Source of the DNA: UBA1952 sp965200035
Lineage (GTDB): Bacteria > Bacteroidota > Bacteroidia > Chitinophagales > Chitinophagaceae
NCBI GenBank assembly: GCA_965200035.1
Contig: OZ241334.1
Location: 3,410,001-3,474,000 of the forward strand
Length of the DNA stretch: 64,000 nucleotides
Direction of reading: 5' to 3'
Part shown: positions 17,885-24,620 of the stretch, in pieces
Layout of the letters: each line of letters opens with the position of its first letter
Numbering within the stretch: the first letter of the stretch is position 1
Translations under genes and position numbers: made by a program
The notes under the pieces: model-generated
Told to the model about the DNA's origin: nothing
Databases searched by the model: none
Seen by the model: the letters and a program-made list of their open reading frames with translations, nothing else

Positions 17885-20395
17885 ATGAAGAAAGCTTTAC
17901 TAAGCCTACTCGTGCTTGCCGGCCTGGCTGCTATGCCCGCCGCTGCACAGAACAATTACATCATCAGCACAGTGGCCGGTACAGGCACTCAGGGCTATAA
18001 CGGCGATGGCATAGCCGCAACGAGCGCTCAGCTATCCAGTCCCGGTGCCCTCTGTACAGACAATACCGGCAACATCTATTTTACAGATGGGCAGAACGCG
18101 CGTATCCGTAAGATAACCACGGCTGGGATTATCTCAACGGTGGCAGGTACCGGCGTTGCCGGCTTTACCGGCGATGGTGGCGCAGCTACCGCTGTCAGAA
18201 TATCGGTCACCACCTATGGTGTTGGGGTAGATGGCAGCGGGAACATCTACTTCGTTGATGGTAACCGCATTCGTAAAGTGAATGCAAGCGATGGCAAGAT
18301 CAATACAGTTGCGGGTAATGGTACCGGCAGCTCTACCGGCAATGGCGGAGCCGCTACAGCCGCTACCGTATACCAACCCGGGCCTATTGCTTTTGATGTA
18401 GCAGGCAATGTATATTTTGCAGACGCCTTTGGCTTCCGCGTCCGCAAGATCACGGTTAGTACGGGCATCATCTCCAATGTGGCAGGTACTGGTACCACCG
18501 GCTTCACCGGGGATAATGGTGATGCAAATTCTGCCCGTGTAAGCAACGTGTACGGCCTGGCATTCGATGCATCCTATGCCAACCTTTATATTGCAGATCA
18601 GGTAAACGGACGGGTTCGCAAGATCAATATGAGCACTAATATCATCACTACAGTGGCTGGTAGCGGTAGCCAATCCGCCAATACCGGCGATGGCGGGCCC
18701 GCTACCTCTGCTGCCATTCCTTACCCACATGATGTTACTGTTGATGCATCCGGAAATCTTTATATAACCAGCCAGTACAATGCCGTAGTGCGCAAAGTGG
18801 ATCTATCATCCGGCATCATCAGCACCGTAGCTGGTAAGGAAGGGGTAACGGGCGCTTCAGGAGACGGCTGCGCAGCTACCAGCGGGCTTATCAATTTTCC
18901 CGACGGTATTGATCGGGATGCATCCGGTAATATTTACTTCGTTGACGCCGGAAATCAACGTATCCGCAAGCTTACGCCTGTCGCCAACAATGTAGCTACA
19001 GCAGCTTTTGCCACAACTACTTACTGTGCTGGTACCTCTTTGAGCGTACCATTTACAACAAACGGCGGTACCTTCCTTGCTGGCAATACCTATACCGCCC
19101 AGCTTTCCAATGCATCCGGCTCATTCAACTCACCTGTTACGCTTGGCAGCATCAGCAGTACCGCATCCAGCGGCTCTATCCCGGTTACGGTGCCTACCAA
19201 TACGGCAACAGGCAGTGGCTACCGCATTCGTGTAGTGTCTTCTAACCCCTGCATAAATGGTGCAGACAATGGCACTAACCTCACCCTCAACGCTACCAGC
19301 GCCGATCCTAACACCTTCTACATCTCCAATGCAACCACCTCGGCAACCAATGCGTTAGCGCTCAATACGCCCCTGTACTACACCGATGCATCCTGCCGCG
19401 GCATTGCTACTGTGAGCAACACCAGCAGCACGGCACTCATGGGCAGCACTACGGCTAAAGTGTTCGTTCAGTCATCAGCGCCATCTATTGCTACACAGCC
19501 TTACGTGCGCCGCTACTTCGATATCGTACCCGCCAGTAATGCCGCTACCGCTACCGCTGATGTGACCCTGTTCTTTACCCAGGCAGACTTTACCGATTAC
19601 AACACGGCCCGCGGCACTTACCCCGCGCTTCCAATCGATGCCGCCGATGCGGCCAACAACAAGGCCAACCTGCGCATCACCCAATACCACGGTACTTCCG
19701 CTTCCGGCACACCGGGCACCTACACCGGCTGGGCAGGCGCAGGCGCCGCCAACCTGCTGATCACCCCAACTTCTGTAAGCTGGAACGCGAACGTGAGCCG
19801 CTGGGAAGTAACCTTCCCGGTTACCGGCTTCTCAGGCTTCGTGGCCTCTACGGTTACAGCCGCCCCGCTGCCGGTAAAGCTGCTTTCCTTCAGCGCAGAC
19901 CGCCGCGGTGCAGATGGCCTGCTTACGTGGGCGGCAACCAACGAGGTAAGTGCAGACTACTACGGCATAGAGCACAGCACAGACGGTAAGACTTTTAGCG
20001 CTATTGGCAAAGTAGCCACCCGCAACGGCGAGGCAAAAACCAGGTACAGCTACACCCATACCGCACCCGGCACAGGCACGCATTATTACCGCCTGAAGCT
20101 GACGGACAGGAATGGTGACTTTACCTATTCAGAAACCCGCATCCTGAACATTGGTAAAGACGCGGCTGGCATCCTGCTTTACCCGCATCCTGTAACCAAT
20201 GTAGCCACTGTAACAGGCGTGGAAGCAGGCGAGCAGCTGCGCATCCTGGGCCTCGACGGCCGCGCCGTCAGTACCCAAACGGCGGAAGCTACTACGGCTA
20301 CTGTGGATATGAGCGGTCTGCCTTCCGGCATTTACCTCTTGCAGGTAGTGAAGGATGGGGGTGTGGTGAGCACGGCGCGGGTTACGAAGCAATAG
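17885..20395 (+). CDS. Secreted NHL-repeat protein with T9SS C-terminal sorting domain
   Basis: 836 residues from ATG 17885, chosen because it begins a signal peptide (MKKALLSLLVLAGLAAMPAA); the frame is open 20 codons further but adds only non-signal residues. Residues 25-375 hold about six NHL-type beta-propeller blades with the repeated words STVAGTG, GDGGAAT, ASGNIYFVD and RIRKI. A middle part has Ig-like beta strands. Residues 765-836 are a type A T9SS sorting domain (LLYPHPVTNVATVTG ... LPSGIYLLQVV), which is removed after passage through the type IX system. It is likely to end up on the surface or in the medium. Propeller ligand unknown. Confidence 0.92.
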   Translation: MKKALLSLLVLAGLAAMPAAAQNNYIISTVAGTGTQGYNGDGIAATSAQLSSPGALCTDNTGNIYFTDGQNARIRKITTAGIISTVAGTGVAGFTGDGGAATAVRISVTTYGVGVDGSGNIYFVDGNRIRKVNASDGKINTVAGNGTGSSTGNGGAATAATVYQPGPIAFDVAGNVYFADAFGFRVRKITVSTGIISNVAGTGTTGFTGDNGDANSARVSNVYGLAFDASYANLYIADQVNGRVRKINMSTNIITTVAGSGSQSANTGDGGPATSAAIPYPHDVTVDASGNLYITSQYNAVVRKVDLSSGIISTVAGKEGVTGASGDGCAATSGLINFPDGIDRDASGNIYFVDAGNQRIRKLTPVANNVATAAFATTTYCAGTSLSVPFTTNGGTFLAGNTYTAQLSNASGSFNSPVTLGSISSTASSGSIPVTVPTNTATGSGYRIRVVSSNPCINGADNGTNLTLNATSADPNTFYISNATTSATNALALNTPLYYTDASCRGIATVSNTSSTALMGSTTAKVFVQSSAPSIATQPYVRRYFDIVPASNAATATADVTLFFTQADFTDYNTARGTYPALPIDAADAANNKANLRITQYHGTSASGTPGTYTGWAGAGAANLLITPTSVSWNANVSRWEVTFPVTGFSGFVASTVTAAPLPVKLLSFSADRRGADGLLTWAATNEVSADYYGIEHSTDGKTFSAIGKVATRNGEAKTRYSYTHTAPGTGTHYYRLKLTDRNGDFTYSETRILNIGKDAAGILLYPHPVTNVATVTGVEAGEQLRILGLDGRAVSTQTAEATTATVDMSGLPSGIYLLQVVKDGGVVSTARVTKQ

Positions 20396-20407
20396 GAGTG
20401 ATAAAAG

Positions 20408-20435
20408 GGCCGGGGGGGAACATCCCCCCCCGGCC
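20408..20435 (+). terminator. GC-rich hairpin after the NHL gene
   Basis: ggccggggggg (20408-20418) pairs with ccccccccggcc (20424-20435) over 11 bp. There is no T-run after it, so it may be part of the repeat that follows rather than a true terminator. Confidence 0.45.
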
Positions 20436-20440
20436 TCTTC

Positions 20441-20570
20441 AAAGGGGGAGATCTTGCGCATGAGCCTGTGTATTGTATGACACAATTACAGCGGGCAGGA
20501 CATACGAGATATCTCCTCCCTCTTGAAGGGATTCCCGCGGGGACCGCGCGCAGCGCAGAGGCGAAGTATT
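20441..20570 (+). repeat. Dispersed ~130-bp repeat, copy A
   Basis: This segment aligns with 22991-23125: shared words include gcgcatgagcc/gcgtatgagcc, acaattacagc, gcaggacatacga, attcccgc and ccgcgcgcagcgcagagg. A shorter related piece is at 24450-24485 (gcattccgcgcaagggaccg). Neither copy encodes a protein. In the 550-bp gene-free gap 20396-20945 it is followed by array 2. Confidence 0.8.
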
Positions 20571-20675
20571 AAGGGAACCCACAGCGGCCGGCAAACACCA
20601 CCCGAAGAATGAACAGCCGCACCCAAAATCAGGTAAGTACCATCTATAAGCGTCAGCACACTGCGGCTTTACCGC

Positions 20676-20871
20676 TTCGGGCTGGTGATGAATGATTTCC
20701 GGGTGGTGATGAATGATTTCCGGGTGATGACGAACCATTTCCGGGTGATGATATACCACTTCCGGCTGATGATATATGATTTCCGGGTGGTGATGGGTCC
20801 ATTTCCGGGCAGTGATAAACCATTTCCGGCTGGCGATATGCCATTTCAGACTGATGACATATTATTTCCGG
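20676..20871. repeat. Degenerate 21-bp tandem array 2
   Basis: ttccgg-type words recur every 21 bases (one step of 22) from 20676 to 20871, giving nine units, for example ttccgggtggtgatgaatga then t. Conserved part: ttccggg(t/c), followed by tgatga-like bases. It ends about 75 bases before the next gene start at 20946. The phase stays open through array and gene, which creates an artificial 87-residue heptad extension of that gene. Confidence 0.88.
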
Positions 20872-20945
20872 ATAATATAATGCTTCGGAAAGCTGATTTG
20901 ACTCTTAATAACACTATTCAATCACAAAAACTTTCACACATACAC

Positions 20946-21635
20946 ATGGAAAACAACAATGTAACAACGCCTGACGGTGGCAGCAGCCACGGCGACTACC
21001 AGACCATCAATGGCTTTCTGGAAAAGACCAACACCGCGCTCACCAATGCCCGCCTGCCGGAAGTAGCGGTGCTGCTGGCCGCCCGCGGCTACTCTGATAA
21101 CGATATTTCAGTAGGCATGGGCGCCGCAGATGCGCTGCGCAGGCTCAACGAGCTGCAGCAGGCGGAATACGGCGACCAGTACGAGGCCACCAAGCGCTAC
21201 AATGATGCCCGCAGCCTGGTGCACGAAAATTATATGGACCACCTGGAGCTGGCCCGCCTCGTGTTCCGTAAAGACCCGGATGCAAAAGCGGCCCTCGGCC
21301 TGCGGGGCACTCGCGCCAAGAGCCAGAGCGGCTACGCCGGGCAGGGGTTCCTGTTTTATGACAATGCGCTGAACAATGTCGCCTTCCTGACGGCGCTGGG
21401 CAAAAAGGGAATTACGCTGGAAGAACTCAGCCTCGGGCAGGCAGCCTTCCGGAACCTGCAAACCCTCACCGCTGCCCAGCAAAAAGAGACCGGCGAGGCG
21501 CAGGCTGCCACCAGGCGGCGCGATGCCGCCTACGATGACCTCAGCGAATGGATGAGCGAATTTTACAGCACCGCGAAAATAGCGCTGCGGAAGAATCCTC
21601 AGATGATGGAAAAGCTCGGCATCAAGGAAGTGTAG
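20946..21635 (+). CDS. Helical protein made of two internal repeats, function unknown
   Basis: 229 residues from ATG 20946. This start was chosen because everything upstream in frame is array 2, and because an AT-rich leader precedes it. Residues about 22-121 and 130-228 align with each other: INGFLEKTNTALTNARLPEV against GQGFLFYDNALNNVAFLTAL, then long helices with ARSLVHENYMDHLELARLVF against AAYDDLSEWMSEFYSTAKIA, ending ALGLRG against KLGIKE. So the gene arose by internal duplication of a roughly 95-residue helical unit. It has no signal peptide or membrane segment. No family is recognised; a coiled-coil or four-helix scaffold is a guess. It sits at the edge of a repeat-rich accessory stretch. 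Confidence 0.75.
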   Translation: MENNNVTTPDGGSSHGDYQTINGFLEKTNTALTNARLPEVAVLLAARGYSDNDISVGMGAADALRRLNELQQAEYGDQYEATKRYNDARSLVHENYMDHLELARLVFRKDPDAKAALGLRGTRAKSQSGYAGQGFLFYDNALNNVAFLTALGKKGITLEELSLGQAAFRNLQTLTAAQQKETGEAQAATRRRDAAYDDLSEWMSEFYSTAKIALRKNPQMMEKLGIKEV

Positions 21636-21772
21636 TAAACCGGATTGGCTGAGCCCGTTCATTTTAAGGATCAGGAAATGAAAAAGGTCTGCAGGATATA
21701 GGTACGAAAACATCCCCCCGGCCCCCTTCGAAGGGTAACTATAGACACTTACACAGAACCGATAAAATTGAG

Positions 21773-21803
21773 AAAGCGCCCGATTGAGGCGCTTTATTTT
21801 TTC
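21773..21803 (+). terminator. Terminator
   Basis: aaagcgcc (21773-21780) with ggcgcttt (21788-21795), followed by attttttc. The surrounding sequence (ttacacagaacc...ttgagaaagcgcc) is paralogous to 23210-23262, where the stem has changed by compensating bases. Confidence 0.75.
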
Positions 21804-21908
21804 TTATATCTTCTTGATATTACTGCTTTAACTAAAAAAAGATAAGTACAATGATAGGCGCAGCCATTAAGAAGCACAATATCAATAATCCCTGAAGCAA
21901 ATAAAATA

Positions 21909-22051
21909 TCATCCCTGCTCTTTCATCTTACCGTTCTTTTTATTGGCATGGTTGGCTGATGCCTGCATAATATCCATGAAAGAGCCTTTTACTTTCAGTT
22001 TCTCATCGTATTGCTTTGGGCGTTCCTTTTTTGTTTCTCTGCTTTTACCAT
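21909..22051 (-). pseudogene. Decayed small basic-protein gene, copy 1
   Basis: On the minus strand a frame reads SRETKKERPKQYDEKLKVKG, then SFMDIMQASANHANKKNGKM and KEQG before the stop at 21909-21911. The only upstream ATG (22051) is one base out of frame, and in-frame TAA lies at 22062-22064, so a single-base frameshift near the 5' end seems to have broken the gene. A second, more divergent copy lies at 23255-23353. The rest of the 534-bp gap 21636-22169 holds only the two terminators noted separately. Confidence 0.55.
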
Positions 22052-22110
22052 GATCGTAACGTTATTTAAAAAAACCTTACCGAATACTTACTAAAACACC
22101 TAAGCCGGAA

Positions 22111-22138
22111 TAACAAAAAGCCGCTGATTGTGCGGCTT
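22111..22138 (-). terminator. Terminator after the 69-residue minus-strand gene
   Basis: aagccgc (22118-22124) with gcggctt (22132-22138); on the minus strand it is followed by tttttgtt. It lies 30 bases past the stop of the gene at 22170. Confidence 0.7.
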
Positions 22139-22169
22139 CTAATGCACTAAATCGTATGTTAACTGCTTG

Positions 22170-22379
22170 TCACAGTTGCCCGTTTACCTTCTTTATAACT
22201 TCCTCGTAGGGCTGGCGGATATAATAAATGTGGCTCTGCCTTGTATCCGGTTCACTAACCCAAAGCTGGGTTACCTCCTTGAAGGTATCAACCTCGGCCA
22301 CGCGCCGGATATTTTCCGGTTCAACTTCAATAATACGACCGTCAATATTGATAAATCTTAGTTTTTTCGTTTGTTCCAT
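22170..22379 (-). CDS. Small hypothetical protein, 69 residues
   Basis: Begins MEQTKKLRFINIDGRIIEVE; charged, probably a small beta-rich fold, no signal peptide. The ATG is preceded by an AT-rich leader and the stop is followed by a good terminator, which supports it as a gene. No family recognised. Confidence 0.55.
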   Translation of the reverse strand: MEQTKKLRFINIDGRIIEVEPENIRRVAEVDTFKEVTQLWVSEPDTRQSHIYYIRQPYEEVIKKVNGQL

Positions 22380-22520
22380 AGTGGGTGCTTACGGATATGT
22401 AATAGATTGGAACAAATATCTTATGTGGTTTGCTGCTAAGTTGTTAATAAATGTGCATACCTCTAAAGGCATGAGCTGGTAATTCCAGCGCTGTAAGCAC
22501 TATTGTAACAGAAAGTCGTA

Positions 22521-22549
22521 CTTGAAAAGGCGATACAGAATTATATTTG
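22521..22549 (+). promoter_or_regulatory. Candidate Bacteroidota promoter for the gene at 22581
   Basis: CTTG (22521-22524), 17 bases, then TATATTTG (22542-22549), which matches TAnnTTTG. The ATG follows 31 bases downstream. Confidence 0.5.
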
Positions 22550-22580
22550 CTTTCACTTAATTATTGATGACAGAAGCGTT

Positions 22581-22790
22581 ATGAAAGTAAAGTATCTGAC
22601 ACTGTATGGAGCAGTTCTTCGGTGTGAGCATTTTAAAGAGCTGATAGGTCAGCCATTCGATAAAGACCCTTCATGCAACAGGAAAGTGGGTTTTCTGATT
22701 CCCGCACCATACAGCAGGATTTTACAGTGGGAATATTTAAGACGAATCGTACAGGGTGAGCCGTGGCAGGATGCGATAAAATCTGCATAG
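22581..22790 (+). CDS. Small hypothetical protein, 69 residues
   Basis: Begins MKVKYLTLYGAVLRCEHFKE and ends WQDAIKSA. It has its own likely promoter. The 3' end overlaps a second frame (see next entry), so it could be the front part of a frameshifted longer gene. No family recognised. Confidence 0.5.
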   Translation: MKVKYLTLYGAVLRCEHFKELIGQPFDKDPSCNRKVGFLIPAPYSRILQWEYLRRIVQGEPWQDAIKSA

Positions 22791-22909
22791 ATCTGCGATA
22801 TACTGTCTTAGTCCTGCCTGACGACTTTGATAAGCAAATAAACACCTTTGACGCAAGGCAGTTAGATGCCTACCTGAAAGACACCATTGGCGGGTCTGTT
22901 AATCTGTAA
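22763..22909 (+). pseudogene. Overlapping 48-codon frame, possible 3' fragment of the preceding gene
   Basis: From GTG 22763 the frame reads ...YTVLVLPDDFDKQINTFDAR then QLDAYLKDTIGGSVNL to TAA 22907-22909. The peptide looks protein-like, with mixed hydrophobic and charged residues. It overlaps the 3' end of the 22581 gene in another frame. It may be a separate small gene or the remains of one longer gene broken by a frameshift near 22790. Confidence 0.35.
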
Positions 22910-22990
22910 TGGCATGAAACAACTCAAAAATATATTGCACAATATATTTGACTCTAACTAAGGCTCTTTGCGTAATTGGGTATAGTTACC

Positions 22991-23125
22991 CTTCGAAGGG
23001 GAGATGTTGCGTATGAGCCTTTGCATTGAACAAGACAATTACAGCACGCAGGACATACGAAACACCTTCCCCCCTTTTTTGAACTGATTCCCGCAAGGGG
23101 CCGCGCGCAGCGCAGAGGGGATATT
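22991..23125 (+). repeat. Dispersed ~130-bp repeat, copy B
   Basis: Paralogue of 20441-20570. A further partial unit follows at 23150-23205 (ttacagcacgtagggcatac, then atccctatccgaaggggagc). It fills most of the 513-bp gap 22910-23422, together with the terminator and decayed gene below. Confidence 0.78.
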
Positions 23126-23231
23126 TTACACAGACAACTGACCAGGCAGTTTACAGCACGTAGGGCATACACCCTATAACATCCCTATCCGAAGGGGAGC
23201 TGTGCCCATTTACACAAAGGCCATAAATGAG

Positions 23232-23262
23232 AAAGCACCCATGACCGGGTGCTTTTATTTTT
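23232..23262 (+). terminator. Terminator-like hairpin in the duplicated segment
   Basis: aaagcaccc (23232-23240) with gggtgcttt (23247-23255) then tatttttc. It aligns with the terminator at 21773 but with a different stem sequence, so the pairing has been kept while the bases changed. Confidence 0.65.
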
Positions 23263-23353
23263 CTTTTCTGTTCTTTTGCCGGCATGGTCGGTATGCCTGC
23301 ACCATATCAGGGGAAGCGCTTTTTACATGCAGCTTCGCATCGTACCCTTTGCT
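23255..23353 (-). pseudogene. Decayed small basic-protein gene, copy 2
   Basis: The minus-strand frame reads KGYDAKLHVKSASPDMVQAY then RPCRQKNRKEK and a stop at 23255-23257. It matches copy 1 (KQYDEKLKVKGSFMDIMQAS...) in protein and DNA (tacgatg.gaa.ctg, gtaaaa, cat.gatat..tgcaggca). No start codon with a matching N terminus is seen upstream. Confidence 0.5.
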
Positions 23354-23422
23354 ATACTTCAGGTTTGCCACGAATAAACAGGGACTTCTGTAACTCCTAA
23401 GCTGTAAACAGAAAGCCGCCTG

Positions 23423-23641
23423 CTAAGCGGTTTTTACTTCATACCGGTGTCTTAGGTCTGCTACCTGCATCTCATTTAAACATTCCGAAGCATGATCAGA
23501 AGGCATTGCTATAATGCAGTCAGAAGGCGGGGAACAATCTGTATAGGCAATCTCACCCAGCTCAAAATGCCCTTCGCCGGCATAGCGTATAAGGTCAAAG
23601 TGAAACATGCTCTTTAAAGAACTCTTAATGATGAATTGCAT
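23423..23641 (-). CDS. Small hypothetical protein, 72 residues
   Basis: Begins MQFIIKSSLKSMFHFDLIRY and ends YEVKTA; includes CSPPSDC. It starts 47 bases after the GAF gene stop on the same strand and may be co-transcribed. A hairpin (aaagccgc at 23412 with gcggttttt at 23427) overlaps its stop and could terminate transcription. No family recognised. Confidence 0.45.
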   Translation of the reverse strand: MQFIIKSSLKSMFHFDLIRYAGEGHFELGEIAYTDCSPPSDCIIAMPSDHASECLNEMQVADLRHRYEVKTA

Positions 23642-23688
23642 AGCAAATTGTCAGCAAGTAAAACCCTGCCAGGCATTTGCTGTTCCTA

Positions 23689-24357
23689 TTATCTCATAAA
23701 CGCACCTTTGGGATTCAGCGCGATGAGCAGCAGTTTCATGCGCATGGTCAGCAGCGCCATTTTTTGCTGCGACTGTTCTTCTTCAAACAGGGGAAGCACA
23801 TCCGGCCCCATATCTCTGCGCGCACTCGCCAATTCAGCGGCGGCATATCTTTCCAGCTTGCCGATATTTTCCGGGGAAAGAGTCTGCTTTCCATCCAGGT
23901 ACTCGGCAATCAGTGTGGTAAAAATGGTGAAAAGGTTAATCATGACCGGGGTGTTGATTACCGCTGCATGCGGGTCTATAGCACATAGGGTGCCAAAGAA
24001 AGTGCCGTCTTTGAGTATTATGGGAAATGAGATATAGCTCTGCAGGCCGTACATGGCCGGTGTGTGATGATTGAAGTAATGCGCATCATGCGCTACATGG
24101 TCAATAATCACCGGCTCTTTGCTTTGCTGTATTTCATGGCAGATCGTAGTGGCTATAGGAAGCTCACCGCCCGGCACCAGGCCAAATTCAAGGTCATCCT
24201 TTACGGCGCCTGCAATCCACCTTTCTTCTGTTACCCGTGCTACGGCTGCAAAGCCCATTCCGGTTGCGATGCAGACTACATCCAGCAATGCAGGCAGAAA
24301 AGGGATGCGACCTATGCGTTCAACATCCTTTTTTAACTGTTCTTCTGTTATCGGCAC
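23689..24357 (-). CDS. GAF-domain protein
   Basis: 222 residues. A GAF domain covers about 20-160: FLPALLDVVCIATGMGFAAV, ARVTEERWIAGAVKDDL, TICHEIQQSKEPVIIDHVAH, and SYISFPIILKDGTFFGTLCA. The C-terminal 60 residues are helical. There is no kinase, cyclase or DNA-binding domain, so it is a stand-alone sensor or a ligand-binding partner of another protein. Family members of this type in Bacteroidota often lie near histidine kinases; none is adjacent here. The bound ligand cannot be told from sequence. Confidence 0.82.
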   Translation of the reverse strand: MPITEEQLKKDVERIGRIPFLPALLDVVCIATGMGFAAVARVTEERWIAGAVKDDLEFGLVPGGELPIATTICHEIQQSKEPVIIDHVAHDAHYFNHHTPAMYGLQSYISFPIILKDGTFFGTLCAIDPHAAVINTPVMINLFTIFTTLIAEYLDGKQTLSPENIGKLERYAAAELASARRDMGPDVLPLFEEEQSQQKMALLTMRMKLLLIALNPKGAFMR

Positions 24358-24506
24358 AGCGTTATAAATTTTGATAAAGGTAAATTACTTTACCTGTAAA
24401 TGGTCCCGCTATGCGCCCATGTGCAGACCGGGGTTTAGCCTTTGAGGCATTCCGCGCAAGGGACCGTGCGCAGAGGGGATGTTTGTACAGCACTCCACAA
24501 CCTACC

Positions 24507-24538
24507 GCTGTGGGATGCTTCCTTGCGTCAGCATGACC
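24507..24538 (+). repeat. REP-like dispersed repeat, copy 2 (single)
   Basis: Identical over about 32 bases to the copy at 7509. Just upstream (24450-24485) is a fragment of the GC-rich repeat seen at 20530 and 23085, so the two repeat types are linked here. The 263-bp gap 24358-24620 holds only these and a terminator. Confidence 0.85.
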
Positions 24539-24562
24539 TGTGTTTTTGTGGATTTTTTCACT

Positions 24563-24599
24563 AATACAAAAGGCGACTGATTCGGTCACCTTTTGTATT
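24563..24599. terminator. Terminator after recQ
   Basis: aatacaaaaggcgac (24563-24577) pairs with gtcaccttttgtatt (24585-24599) with one G-T pair; A/T-flanked on both sides. It lies 22 bases past the recQ stop on the minus strand. Confidence 0.78.
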
Positions 24600-24620
24600 A
24601 TAATCTTCGGAACAATATGA

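Noticed and set aside
20685..20945. 87-residue N-terminal extension of the 20946 gene
   Set aside because: It is entirely array 2 plus leader sequence; the internal ATG at 20946 has a normal AT-rich leader and begins the duplicated helical units soon after.
20396..24620. Integrated prophage or genomic island
   Set aside because: The stretch is repeat-rich with small unknown genes, but no integrase, transposase, phage structural gene, tRNA attachment site or flanking direct repeat was seen.
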